Notes: generated from the sequence alone by a model not told the origin. Positions 11,403 through 22,559 are shown, numbered from the stretch's first letter. The stretch is 64,000 nucleotides of DNA from Antennarius striatus (GCF_040054535.1 NC_090789.1:992697-1056696); one strand, 5' to 3'. Numbers and translations: made by a program.

Positions 11403-11657
11403 GTGGAAGGTAAGCGATCTCAGACGTTAGTCAGACTGGATGAACCGAAGCATCTGCCAGCAGAGTCTCGTCTGTCAGATCTCCATCAGGAGGAATGTCA
11501 GACATACCAGACAGGATCAGAGGACGGACCTGATCCAGGATCAGAGGACGGAACTGATCCAGGACCCGAGGACGAAACTGATCCAGGATCAGCTGATACC
11601 AGGCTGGAGGACAACAGGTCTAATACAATGGTCACTGTCCAGACACTTCATATCTGA
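11403..11657 (+). other. Candidate acidic coding repeat (doubtful)
   Basis: A plus-strand open frame (84 codons, GTG at its left edge, so if coding it would be an exon rather than a complete gene) contains three units of GSEDGxDP/GPEDETDP encoded by a 30-bp repeat, and ends with TGA at 11655. An acceptor-like TTTTTCATTACAG lies about 25 bp upstream. No domain is recognised. It may simply be a minisatellite. Confidence 0.25.
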
Positions 11658-12119
11658 TGACCGCTGTGTTGACCTCTAGTAGTAGTAGCAGTAGTAGTAC
11701 TTGTAATACATCAAATAGAATCTAAAGAGACAACAACGTCCAACATTAAAAATTGTTCATTAACAGTAGCGAGACAAAGCCATACTTTTCATACAGATAA
11801 CCAATTTATTTCAATTTTTTTCAAACTTGACAAGAAAACAGCTGAACATGAGTGAACCAATCAAAACAGAGGAGTACGCTAATTAGAGGTCTGATCAGTC
11901 AACGCTAGCATTGCTAGCATCGCAAGCATTAGCAGAGATTTTAACAGAAGGAATGACAAGCCAGCAGATGTTACTGAAAAAGAAAGTTTCTGTTCAGCAG
12001 AGAGCTGCTCCGAATCGGATGAGTCAATTATTCAGATTCCAACAGAATTTAAATTTGCAATCTTTATACCTAAAATAGACAGAAGGCCTGATTTATAATA
12101 TGTAAATTATAAAGTTATA

Positions 12120-12775
12120 AAAAGTCAAAAATGAAACCCACTTACCTTTTGTGTTTCGTTCCCTCGATGTCCAACGTGTTGAAATTGATGGAAATTCAGA
12201 AATTCGCAGATGAAATTCAGAAATTTGCAGATGAAATTCAGAAATTCGCAGATGAAATTCGGAGAGTGAAATTCGGAAATACGCAACGGAAATGCCCGGA
12301 AATCGCTTTTGTTTGAAGTTGTTTGGTTTTTGAAGCTTCTTTTTTTGTTTGACCCCGCCCTCACACGCAGTTCGGTGTCCTACCTGTCGCCCAGGGTAGG
12401 ATTCGATCCAACATCTCCTGGTATCGCATCCGCCGTCTTTATCCACTGAGCCATCTTCAGCGCTGAGGAGCAATGACGACCAGACGGAGGAAGAGCTGTC
12501 TGAAGGAGCGCCTGCAGGAAAAGGTTTCACCTGTCTGCTGTTTGACGAGGTGTTGAGGCCCAGCACCAACCACAGCTCAGCTGGTAGAGACGTTAGTCTG
12601 TGGAGCGGGTGGTCGCTGGATCGAATCCCTTTAGAAACTTCACTTATTTTGTGACTTAACAAACAACGACGTCTACAGATCAGAAATGTTTTTAAAGCTG
12701 CCTCTGAACATTTTCTTCTCATGGGTGGTTCTGTCCCAGAATGCACTCAGGTAATGGTTAGAAAAAAATGTAAAA
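12120..12775. mobile_element. Composite element with two divergent tRNA-like promoters, copy 1
   Basis: A tRNA-like head on the minus strand (A box TGGCTCAGTGGATAAAGACG at about 12458-12439, B box GGATCGAATCC near 12400) transcribes leftward into a 21-bp AAATTCAGAAATTYGCAGATG minisatellite (12184-12290). A second tRNA-like head on plus (A box AGCTCAGCTGGTAGAGACG from 12582, B box GGATCGAATCCC near 12618) transcribes rightward. Nearly the same arrangement recurs at 20757-21330. Each half looks like a tRNA-derived SINE; whether the pair moves as one unit is not known. Confidence 0.7.
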
Positions 12776-12859
12776 AAATGTTACGTAAATCTCTGGTTCT
12801 AGTTCTCCTTCAAGTCCAAACACACCTTTTCCCCATCAGTGTTTCTCATTTGACTGAAA

Positions 12860-13260
12860 GGATCTTCACTAATCAATACTGATCATCTCCAGCTGGTGAT
12901 GTTGCTAGGCAACAGCGCCTCCTGATGGACAGGCTGAAAGAGGAGGAGCTGCTGAAATGAGTTCCGTTCCACCTCTTCATGGAAGTGCTCAACCTGCGTA
13001 GCTCAGTGGGTAAAGCGGCTACTTGGACATCTGTTGTTTTTGGTTCAGGAGGTTCTGGGTTCGAACCCATCACCCGTCGGCAGTTTTCTGGGCTCATCTT
13101 TTTCAGCTGCTGACTCTCAGATTTTCCATGACTAGTGATTGTTCACAGATAGTATTAGTTCCACTTACCTTCTATGCTCTTTGTTTCCTTGAAGTCCAAG
13201 GTGGAAATTCATAAATTTAGTTTGAAATTCAGAAATTCTAAATCGAAATCCAGCTAGTTC
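12860..13260 (+). mobile_element. tRNA-headed SINE-like element with X-box, copy 1
   Basis: A conserved leader (AACTCCAGCTGGTGATG-type, then GTTGCTAGGCAAC at 12901-12913) is followed by GTAGCTCAGTGGGTAAAG (A box, 12996) and GGGTTCGAACCC (B box, about 13057), then a tail with GAAATTCAGAAATTC. The same order recurs nearby in at least five more copies. No cloverleaf with intact acceptor stem, so not a functional tRNA gene. Confidence 0.75.
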
Positions 13261-13396
13261 TCAACATAGAAAAAGAATTGATTCCGAAAGGTTGCTTGTA
13301 AGCTGAATTGTTAGTAAGTCACTATTTATAAAATTTAAATCTATAGTCTCCATTTGAGGAGATTTAAATATCATTACTACTCTAAATTTTAAAGTA

Positions 13397-13870
13397 CTAT
13401 TTCCTAAGACTGACCAGAAACAATAATGGGACATAAGAACAACACGTAATAAAATAAAATACAGCTACAGGTCGTTTTGTGTTAAGTCGTGAACAGATTT
13501 TATGCAAAATTGACATGTGTTTTAAGGAGGTTTCTGAAAGAACCCTGATATCAACATTTGTTGTATTTGCCCAGATTCTCATCATATCCATCTTGGGGAC
13601 AAGACTTCCAATATTTGAATTTATAAAACCAAGACCAGTTCTGCTTTTAACATCTAACAGAGTCGAGAGACAACGTATGGAGGTAGGAGACTCTGTATTA
13701 GGCTGGACATTTCCAGACAACATCAGCAAAAGTATAATCATACAGCGTGATTTAAATTTACCAGAGAATAAATTGTTTGAGCCTCTCTTGTCTACAAATT
13801 GCAGAGCAGAGTCGTCTGAGACGGTGAAGTGTTCCTCTAGCAGCAGAAGTTTTGAAGCCATTGGAGTCCC
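13397..13870 (-). pseudogene. LINE endonuclease-domain fragment
   Basis: The minus frame contains RTGLGFINSNIGSLVPKMD and later DIRVLSETSLK, matching the start of the apurinic-endonuclease-like domain of fish non-LTR retrotransposons (N-x-R-S-L...ETW-L pattern). Glu of the SET motif is kept but the conserved Trp after it is lost and there is no downstream reverse transcriptase in frame. It is a truncated remnant. The clade (Rex1/CR1/L2-like) is a guess. Confidence 0.7.
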
Positions 13871-13937
13871 TCCATCTCTTATCAGTTGATGTAGTTGGTT
13901 TAACTGATGTCTTTCTTGACATCACTCAAACACGGTA

Positions 13938-13982
13938 ATAAGATAAGATAATCCTTTATTGTCGCACAATGGGGAAATTTGT
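13938..13982. repeat. LINE/SINE tail motif
   Basis: AAGATAAGATAATCCTTTAT followed by TGTCGCACAATGGGGAAATTT is a very common end sequence of fish retroposons; here it reads as a 3' tail on the minus strand, adjacent to the LINE fragment. Confidence 0.6.
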
Positions 13983-14414
13983 GTGTAATATGATGTTAAA
14001 AATCATCCATAAACACTCAAAAACTCAAGACTTCAGGCAAGGAGAAAGGAACAGAGAAAACAGAAGAGAATTTAAATGGAAAAGAATGAAATTTTGATAT
14101 TCCATATTTTTGTTACAGACAGAAACTACAATAAAAACCAACAGTCTGATTTGACTTTAAACTTCAAAAATGTTTTTGTATCAACAGGACTCAACTAAAT
14201 GACAAAAACATTTTTTTGTTGCTTTATCATGCTAAAATGTAATTTAGCAGCAGATGTAAAAGCAGATAGAAGACGGCCCATCCATCCATTGTCTAGACTT
14301 GCTCCTCCTGCTGTCGTGGGAGCACCCCGGTAACCATATAGTTTAATTATTTTTCCTGTAAAACACAAGCCAACTACTAAACCTGAACATTTCAATGAAG
14401 CATAATGACAGAAC

Positions 14415-14801
14415 ATTGTCTTACCTTTGACAAGAGTGCAGGTAAATGTGAGGTTCTTTGCTCAGGTGCATGGTTGATCCACCTATGAAGGATGTCAGTG
14501 AGTTCCTGCAAACTGAGCTCCAGGAACTCCTGGCTGGAAACAACCTCCTCAAACTCATTCATTAACAAGAAGTGAGCCTTGTGCTGCACTTCAGGACGTG
14601 AGATGGTGAACCGATGAACACCAATGCAGTTCTCTGGAGTGAGATTCTCTTCCAGGAAGTTGTTGCATGCCTCTACAATGTCAGTTAAAAGCAAATAGTC
14701 AGCTGCTATAAGCAGATCTTGTATTTTGTTCTCTGTCACAGAGACAGAACCTGAGTACCCAAAGTCAATGATGAGCTCCATCATCTCTGCAGACACGCCT
14801 G
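14415..14801 (-). pseudogene. Orphan kelch-like (BTB-BACK) exon with internal deletion
   Basis: An open minus frame encodes the end of a BTB domain (MMELIIDFGYSGSVSVTE) and the start of a BACK domain (NFLEENLTPENCIGVHRFT), as in KLHL10-like adaptors of Cullin-3 ubiquitin ligases. It is flanked by an acceptor (CAG before 14801) and a consensus donor (AAAG/GTAAGA, 14415), so it was once an exon. Compared with the family, about 24 residues (the ELNV...VFEAIL helix) are missing between LTDIL and RWINHAPEQR without breaking the frame. No kelch repeats or BTB start are found around it. Probably a duplicated, decayed fragment; an expressed short gene is less likely. Confidence 0.55.
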
Positions 14802-15689
14802 GTATGGTAAAATGTGTTCTATCACCTGCATGTCGGTAGAAAAGGGCGCTGTCAATAAAGAAAAGTAATAAAGTAACTGTAATACTACATCATGTGACCA
14901 AACTGAAAACAAATGATGATAAATCATGTGGCGTCATGTGGGCAATGACATCATAATCTGGAGGGCTGTGATTGGGAGGAACAGCCTGCCTGATCGGAAC
15001 CCAATGTTCAGTTGTTGGACTTCTGTGCTGGCCACAGTTTGTCCATAACTAACACAGTGTTTGAGCATCAGGGTGTAACTAGAACTCTTGGTACCAGTGA
15101 ACCCCGGGTCACAGATCAATGATTAACCTAGTAGACGTGTCAGCTGATCTACAGCCAAATGCTCTTGACACTTGGGTAAAGACAGAAGCTGAGCCTACAA
15201 CAGATTGTCACCTGGTGGTGAGTATGATCAGGTTGTGAACTATAACTATATCAGCTTACATTGATATTCAGTAAGTTACTCACTCAAAGTATGGACTGCA
15301 GTTAACCATGATGTTCCTGTGAACATTGAAACTGATGATCCCAGCACAGATCACTGCGTTATGTAAAGGTTCCACAGCTCGTCTTAATCTTAGCATTTTT
15401 GAATTTCTTTCCATCACAATACCAACAGCTGCTTGTTTAAACTGTCTACTGGTTTAAATAATGAGAAGATCAAAGCACAAGCTGTGTGATGTAACATAAT
15501 CAAAGCACAAAGAGAGCTCTGCTGAAAAGTGTTATTTCACAACTTAACACTTCTACTGTAGTTCCACATTCAGTTTCAATTTTGCTTTCATAAGAAGGAC
15601 AAAAATGTCATTCTTATCTCCAGCTACACACTTGACGTGTTTAAATGTGTTACTTTTACAACCCCATCTGGAAGTGAAGCCTTGTGCAG

Positions 15690-15815
15690 TGTTAAATCCA
15701 GCAATGGGGGACTGTTTGTCATCAGTGGTGTTCAACAGCACAGGGGCTCCACAGGGAACCGTGCTCTCTCCCCTTCTCTTCACCCGCTACACCACGGACT
15801 TCTGGTACATCTCGG
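15690..15815 (+). pseudogene. LINE reverse-transcriptase fragment
   Basis: The plus frame reads VFNSTGAPQGTVLSPLLFT, the conserved palm motif of non-LTR reverse transcriptases (GxPQGxxLSPxLF). The YADD box that should follow is absent. Short 5'-truncated or internal relic. Confidence 0.75.
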
Positions 15816-15954
15816 GTACATGCCATTTCATTTATTTTCACCTGTGAATTAACAAACAATGATGTCTACAGATCAGAGATATTTTTAAAGCTGCATCTGA
15901 ACTCTTTCTTCTCGTGGGTGGTCCTGTCCCAGAATGCACTATGGTGGTGATGGT

Positions 15955-16290
15955 TAGAAAAAATAAACCACCGGTGCTGATATTGCTGATGGACGGGCTG
16001 AAAGGGGAGATGCTGCTGAAATGAGCTCCATTCTGCCTCTTGATTCAAGTGTTCAATCTGAGTAGCTCAGTGGGTAAAGAGGTTGGTTGGACATCTGTTC
16101 TTTATGGTTCAGGAGGTTGTGGGTTCGATCCCCTCACTCATCTCAGGCTTTTGGGCTCATCTTTCTGAGCAAAATTTAGTTCCCCTTACCTTCTGTGTTT
16201 TGTTCCCTTTAAGTCCAATGTGTTGTCATTAGTGGAAATTCAGAAATTTGCATTGTGAAATTTAAGAAATTCGCAATGGGAATACAGCTA
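15955..16290 (+). mobile_element. tRNA-headed SINE-like element, copy 2
   Basis: AGTAGCTCAGTGGGTAAAGA (A box, 16061) and GGGTTCGATCCC (B box, about 16123), then the GAAATTCAGAAATTTGC-type tail. The leader here lacks the intact X-box. Confidence 0.7.
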
Positions 16291-17049
16291 GTCCTCAACA
16301 TACAAACAGAAATGGTTCAGAGATGTTGGTCATAAGATGAATTATTATGAACAATTAACTTAGACGCCCAAATTAGGAGGAAGGATCTGGAAATAGAAAT
16401 ACTGGAGAACATGTTTAAGGTGGGTGACGGTCACAGGTGAATCAAGTTAACTATTAGAGTGTGAACTGTTGGAACCATACAAAAACTAATTTTGTGTTTG
16501 TAGGAAATAAAGATGACCAAATGAAATATACATTGTATGTTTTTATTTCCCGCGGTGGTGGTGACGATGATGTGACTAAGACAGTGAAATGTTCTCCTCT
16601 AATAGTGGCAATAGTATGAAGAACACAATTATTTGACAAACCCTCTGAGGAATCATCCTGAGGTGACGTAGGAGTAGACGTAGGCACTGGAAATAGGCCT
16701 TCAGCAGGAATATGGTCATCTCCACTCAGACTCTCATCCTGAAGTAAGCATGGATTAAGTTCTGTTGGGGGCCCTGTTCAGGGTAAGGCGTCAGCAGCCT
16801 CGGTTGCCATAGGTAACCCCTGTCCCCAAGCAAAAAAACCCCATCTGACTCTCTTGTAATGTGTAGTCGACACATTGGAGTGGATTAAACGATGGGGAGA
16901 AGTGATCGACCTGACTGATCACACACTGTCCTTGTCACCATTTATCTGTCATATCTCTCCTCCATGAACTTAAACAGCTGCGTGAATTTAAATGATCACC
17001 AGTCAGCAGACATCTGAGAGCCACAGTTCATAAACATGAACTCAAAAAA

Positions 17050-17240
17050 ACTTAGACGGGTGAGGGGATTGAACCCACAACCACCTGAACCACAAACAAC
17101 CAATATCCGACCAGCCTCTTTACCCACTGAGTAAAGAGGCTGGTGAAATGAGGCTGAACTCATTTCACCAGGTCCACCTGTTTCAGCACGTCCATCAGGA
17201 GGCGCTGTTGCCTCGCAACATCACCAGCTGGAGTTGAAAA
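17050..17240 (-). mobile_element. tRNA-headed SINE-like element, copy 3 (inverted)
   Basis: Minus-strand copy: leader with GTTGCCTCGCAAC (plus strand 17207-17219, one mismatch to an RFX X-box), degenerate A box, and B box GGGTTCAATCCCC near 17070. Confidence 0.7.
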
Positions 17241-17244
17241 CCAT

Positions 17245-17375
17245 ACACATATTCATTCATTCATTCCTCTTCTTACCCACTTCATCCTCTTGCGCAGGTC
17301 ACGGGGAACTGGAGCCTATCCCAGCTGCCAAGGGCGTGAGGTGGGGCATACTCCAGGCGCAACGCCAGTGCACTG
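17245..17375. repeat. Dispersed fish repeat (CTGGAGCCTATCCCAGCTG type)
   Basis: Contains TCACGGGGAACTGGAGCCTA and GGCATACTCCAGGCG, a core shared by many abundant fish SINE-like repeats. A related copy on the same strand is at 51880-51985. Confidence 0.6.
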
Positions 17376-17529
17376 CGGATCGTAAAAATATATTTTAATA
17401 TATTATGTATAATTTTATACCTATTTATTGTACAGTAACATAACATTATGTGCTTTGAACAGTTTTCTAGTGAATTCAAATGTCCAACATTTGTGGTGGA
17501 AAAACGTAAAGTCTGGTGAAATGACAAAC

Positions 17530-17720
17530 TTGATAACATCCCGCTTCAAAGCCGTGATGTACTGTGATTGTCAGTGTTCGTGTGTTTGTCCGTTCGTTAG
17601 CGAATCCACCAAATATTTTTGCAACCGTTGCAGACAGAAAGATGAAACAAAAAGCACATTACTCGGGTGACAAAGGGGATGAAATAAGATGACCTTGACC
17701 TTATCATTTTTTGTACTCTC
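17530..17720. repeat. Dispersed repeat shared with 51560-51800
   Basis: Reverse-complement similarity to 51560-51800: both hold a GTACTGTGATTGTCAGTGTTC/CGAACACTGACAATTACAAT core, a GTTGCAGA(C/T)AGAAAGATGAA segment and a CAAGGTCA-containing flank. Family not identified. Confidence 0.6.
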
Positions 17721-18054
17721 AAGAACCGGATAAAATAGAAAAATGAGGGAGAAGGCCAGTGTGAGTGAGACTGTAAATCAAAGCTAGTGCTTTGATTTCC
17801 ATTCTAAAATAATTTAGAGCTACTTATTAACTCTAATTAACCTGTAACTGCATTTATTTCCCTATGTGTTGTTTTTTTGTGTTCTGTTATCATTTCTGGT
17901 CAGTTTCAGGGAATAGAACTTTAGTATTTAGAGTAGTAATAACATTTAAATGACCTCAAAGAGCAATTATGGATTGAAATTTAACAAATAAGGACTTATG
18001 AACAATGCAACTGAAGAACAACCTCTTGGCGACAATTGTGTTCATATGTTGAGG

Positions 18055-18320
18055 ATCACTTGTATTTCCGTGGTGAATTTCCATGGTGAATTTCCAAATT
18101 TCTGCTGCAAATTTCTGAAATTATATAAATCTCAATACCTTTGTCTTTAAGGGAACAAGAAACACAGAAGATGAGCAGAACTGATTTTTGTTCAAAAAGA
18201 TGAGTCCAAAAAGATTTAGACGGGTGAGGGGATCGAACCCAGAACCTCCTGAACTATAAAGAACAGATGTCCAAACAACGTCTCTACCCAATGAGCTACT
18301 CAGATTGAAGACTATCACTG
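18055..18320 (-). mobile_element. tRNA-headed SINE-like element, copy 4 (inverted)
   Basis: Minus-strand A box (GAGTAGCTCATTGGGTAGAG, about 18303) and B box (GGGTTCGATCCCC, about 18230), with the AATTTCCA-type tail towards 18060. Confidence 0.7.
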
Positions 18321-18429
18321 CCAACTTCTAACCAAATAAGTTACAAGAAAACTGATTTCCGCACATTTCCATTGTGAATTGCCAAATTTCAACATTTACA
18401 TAGGGATATAGAGGTTCATTTCCAGCGAC

Positions 18430-19790
18430 TAGCGCTCCAGTGTTCTAATGGTTAATTGTGTTTGCTCATTGCATCAGAAGGCTAATGGATGATCAGAAAA
18501 CCCTTGTGCAATCATGTTATCACCACTGAAAACAGTTGGTTAGAAAGCTACTGTATTAAACCAACCTTCATTTGAGCAGGTTGCGTATCTGGAGCATCAA
18601 ATTTGTGGCATCGATTAAATGCTCAAAATTACCAGAAAAATTAACCTGTCATGTGAAACTTGACAGTTTATTCTTGTTCTGGGAAATGAAGACTATTCCA
18701 TGTGAGAAGTTGCAAAGAAGCTGAAGATTTCCTTCAATGGTGTGTCCTACTGCCTTCAGAGAACAGCACAAACAGGCTCTAAAGAAAAGAGGAAGGCTGA
18801 GCTGCACAACTGAGCAAGAAGATAAAAAGATAAGAATAGCGTCTCTTGTTTGAGAAATAACATCTCACAGGTCCTCAGCTGGCAGTTTCATTAAATAGTA
18901 CCCACAAAACAACAGTGTCAACATCTACAGTGAAGAGGTGACTCCAGGCTGCTGGCCTTCAGGGCAGAGTGGCAAAGAAAGAGCTATATCTGAGACTGGC
19001 CAATAAAAGAAAAACATAAATATGGACAAAAAAACAGACATTGGCCAGGAAGAGCGGAAAAAAGTTATGGAACGGTGAATCGAAGTTTGAGGTGTTTGGA
19101 TTACACAGAAGAACATTAATCAGATGCAGAACAGCTGAAAAGATGCTGAAAGAGTGCATGAAGCCATCTGTCAAGCATTGGGGGGGTAACGCGATGGGCT
19201 GAGGTTGATTCGGTGCTGGTAAAGTGGCAGATTTATTCAGGGTAAAAGGGATTTGGGATAAGGAATACTATCACTCCATTTTATCCCCTCCATTTCATGT
19301 GGACATGAAATGGAGGGTTCCATTTCTAGACTGGAACCAATTGCATCCTACAATTGGAGGATGACCCAAAGAATTCCTCCAAATTGTACAAGAACTATTT
19401 AGAGAAGACGCATACAGCTGGTGTTCTGTCAGTAATGGAGTGGCCAGCACAGTCACCAGATCTAAGCCCCATTGAGTTGTTGTGGGGGCAGCTTGACTGG
19501 ATGGTACACAGGAAGTGCCCATCCAGCCAATCCAATTTATGGGAGGGGCTTCTAGAAGTGTGGGGTGAAATTTCTTCAGATTACCTCAACAAATTAACAG
19601 CTAGAAAGCCAAAGGTCTGCAATGCTGTGATTGCTGCTAATGGAGGATTCTTTGACAGAAGCAAAGTTTAAAGGAAAAAAATATTATTTCAAATACAAAT
19701 GATGGTGGTAAATAAAAGCGTGACTTTTCATGGAAAATACAAAATTGTCTGGGTGAACCCAAACTTTTGGAATGTACTTCATTTTGAGCT
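18430..19790 (+). pseudogene. Tc1-like transposon, near full length, decayed
   Basis: Plus strand. The 5' part includes the ATTCTTGTTCTGGGAAATGA helix-turn-helix coding region, followed by the DNA-binding and catalytic domains with many frameshifts. The C-terminal part is open from about 19354: EWPAQSPDLSPIELLWGQLD carries the Tc1 D34E block (SPDLSPIE), ending KVCNAVIAANGGFFD. The right end (GTGAACCCAAACTTTTGGAA, about 19754-19773) is the usual Tc1 inverted-repeat sequence of salmonid and other fish elements. No intact transposase remains. Confidence 0.9.
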
Positions 19791-20039
19791 GCTGCAAAGT
19801 ATTCCTCTCCCCCCAGGATAAATAAAATAAATTAATACACTATCATTCAAGCCGTTCTCCCCGGAAAATTTGTCATGATTGCAACAGAATACGTTTAAAC
19901 TTACTTTGAGCAGCAATTTCCTTCCACGTCATCTCCTTCTTTTTAGCCACAGCCCTGTTGGCCTTTCTTCAGAAAATGTTCTCAAAGTCAGTCATGAAGC
20001 ACACATTTCCCCATCATTGTTTCTTCTTTCACTGTAAGG

Positions 20040-20300
20040 ACCTGTACTAATCAGTACTGATCAACTCCAGCTGGTGATGTTGCTAGGAAACAGCTCCTCC
20101 TGGTGGAAGGGCTGAAAGAGGAGTTGATAAAATGAGCTCTGTTTCACCTCTATGAAGGTGTCTGAGTAGCTCAGTGGGTAAAGAGGCTGGTTGGGTACTG
20201 GTTCTTTTATGATTCAGGAGGTTGTGGGTTCGATCCCCTCACCCGTCTGAGGTTTTTTCGGGATAATCTTTTAGAGCTGTGGCTCTCAGGTGTTTATTGA
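20040..20300 (+). mobile_element. tRNA-headed SINE-like element with degenerate X-box, copy 5
   Basis: Leader with GTTGCTAGGAAAC (20079-20091, one mismatch to the X-box palindrome), A box GAGTAGCTCAGTGGGTAAAG (20164) and B box GGGTTCGATCCCC (20226). Confidence 0.75.
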
Positions 20301-20395
20301 CTAGCGATCATTTAAATTCACACAGCTGTTTAAGTTTATGGAGGAGAAACATGATTCTGATGATAAGGAGGCTGCTGGGAGCTCAGATGGTACAG

Positions 20396-20442
20396 ACTTC
20401 AGGACGAGACTTCAGGACGAGACTTCAGGACGAGACTTCAGG
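20396..20442. repeat. 15-bp TTCAGGACGAGAC repeat
   Basis: Three to four short tandem copies of ACTTCAGGACGAG. Confidence 0.75.
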
Positions 20443-20756
20443 ACGCCACCGACGTGTTGACACAATGGAGACTACAGAGACTTTCAAGCCTGACGCTACA
20501 GTAGAATAAGAAACAAATGGCGGCGAGGACTTCATGTGTGATCAGTCAGCTGACCTGATGGCAGACAAGAGAGAGACAACATTTCATCCTGATGAAAACA
20601 AGAAACAACAAAACAAAGAAATTTTCTGTTCAGGAGAGAACTGCTCAGAATCAGACGAGTTAAACATTCAGATTCTAACCGACTTAAAAGTTGTAGTTTT
20701 TACCTAAAATAGACAGAGGGCCTGATTTATAATATGTAAATTATAAAGTCACACAA

Positions 20757-21330
20757 AGTCAAAAATGAAACCCACTTACCTTTTGTGTTCTTTGTTCCCT
20801 TGAAGTCCAACTTGTTGAAATTGATGGAAATTCAGAAATTTGCAGATGAAATTCAGAAATTCGTAGATGAAATTCAGAAATTCGCAGATGAAATTCGGAG
20901 ATGAAATTCGGAAATACGCAACGGAAATACGCAACGGAAATGCCCGGAAATCGCTTTTGTTTGAAGTTGTTTGGTTTTTGAAGCTTCTTTTTTTGTTTGA
21001 CCCCGCCCTCACACGCAGTTCGGTGTCCTACCTGTCGCCCAGGGTAGGATTCGATCCAACATCTCCTGGTATCGCATCCGCCGTCTTTATCCACTGAGCC
21101 ATCTTCAGCGCTGAGGAGCAATGACGAGCAGACGGAGGAAGAGCTGTCTGAAGGAGCGCCTGCAGGAAAAGGTTTCACCTGTCTGCTGTTTGACGAGGCG
21201 CTGAGGCCCAGCACCAACCACAGCTCAGCTGGTAGAGACGTTAGTCTGTGGAGCGGGTGGTCGCTGGATCGAATCCCTTTAGAAACTTCACTTATTTTGT
21301 GACTTAACAAACAAAGATGTCTACAGATCA
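20757..21330. mobile_element. Composite element with two divergent tRNA-like promoters, copy 2
   Basis: Closely matches 12120-12680 over its length: leftward minisatellite (20820-20900), minus-strand tRNA-like head (about 21020-21105) and plus-strand tRNA-like head (about 21225-21275). Differences are point changes and small indels in the minisatellite. The two copies are in the same orientation, about 8.6 kb apart. Confidence 0.75.
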
Positions 21331-21389
21331 GAAATGTTTTTTATTTGTCTTGGAATTTTATTCCAGGTCACCTCAAAACACACATTTTC

Positions 21390-21650
21390 CGATTATTGTT
21401 TCTGTTTTGACTGAAAGGACCTTTACTCATCAATATTGATCAACTCCAGCTGGTGATGTTGCTAGGCAACAGTGCCTCCTGATGGACGGGCTGAAAGAAG
21501 AGGAGTTGCTGAAATGAATTTCGGTACCTCTTCATGAAAGTATTCAACCTGAGTAGCTCAGTGGGTAGAGCGACTGGTTGGGTGTTGGTTCAGTAGGTTG
21601 TGGGTTCAATCCCCACACCTGTCTTTTGGGCTCATATTTTTGAGCCCAAA
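21390..21650 (+). mobile_element. tRNA-headed SINE-like element with X-box, copy 6
   Basis: Leader with a perfect GTTGCTAGGCAAC (21458-21470), A box GAGTAGCTCAGTGGGTAGAG (21551) and B box GGGTTCAATCCCC (about 21602). Confidence 0.75.
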
Positions 21651-22019
21651 CAAACGTTTCATCCTGATGAGAAGAAGGAACAACGAATCACTGAATGTTT
21701 TTAAGAAAGAAAGTTTCTGTTCAGGAGAGAGCTGCTCTGAATAGGACCGAGTCAGTTATTCAGATTTAAACAGAATTCAAATTTGAATTTTTTCACACCA
21801 GCTAGTCCTCAAAATACGCAGTTGGTACGAAGAGGTTGTTCGTAAGTTGAATTGTGGCTCTCCGATGTCTGCTGACTAGTGATCATTTAAATTCACACAG
21901 CTGTTTAAGTTCATGGAGGACAAACATGACTGATGAGGAGGCTGCTGGGAGCTCAGAGGGCAGGGACTTTGGGTTGCTGACGCCACCACATCAACACAAT
22001 GTGACCGTGTTCTGTTCCG

Positions 22020-22270
22020 TTCCAATCTGAGTAGCTCAGTGGGTAAAGAGGTTGGTCGGACATTGGTTCTTTATGGTTCAGGAGGTTGCGGGTTCGATCC
22101 CCTCACCCATCTGAGGTTTTTGGGCTCATATTTTTTATTCAGCTGCTTCGAATCAGACGAGTCAGTTATTCACATTCAAACAGAATTTAAATTTGTATAT
22201 TTTACACTTAAAATAAAGGCCCGGAGGTTCCGGGTTCAATTCCCTCACCTGTCTGAGGTGAGGTGCACAG
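22020..22270 (+). mobile_element. tRNA-headed SINE-like element, copy 7, with partial extra B box
   Basis: A box GAGTAGCTCAGTGGGTAAAG (22029) and B box GGGTTCGATCCCC (about 22090). A second B-box-like GGGTTCAATTCCC follows near 22231, suggesting a nested or partly duplicated copy. Confidence 0.65.
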
Positions 22271-22559
22271 CTCCCCCTGCTGGACATCTGACGTCACGGA
22301 ATAAACTGGAAAAATCACAACAACACAAAAGAAAAATCTCATTTGAAACAACTTTATATTTAATCGTTTCACGCTAACGGTTTCATGTTAAAGTCAGTGC
22401 ATGTATACAAACCTCAACAAAACAACTGATACAGAAAACTACAAAAATAAAAACCACCAAGACATGTTGTGTTAAAGTTGATAGAAAAATAAACATTAAA
22501 TGGAGATGGAAACACGTATAAGTTTAGAATGAATGAACGAAAAGACAAACGTGACGAAG

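Noticed and set aside
12992-13090. Genuine tRNA genes at the A/B-box sequences between 12 and 22.3 kb
   Set aside because: Boxes are good but spaced in SINE fashion, acceptor stems do not pair, and each is embedded in a repeated leader and tail.
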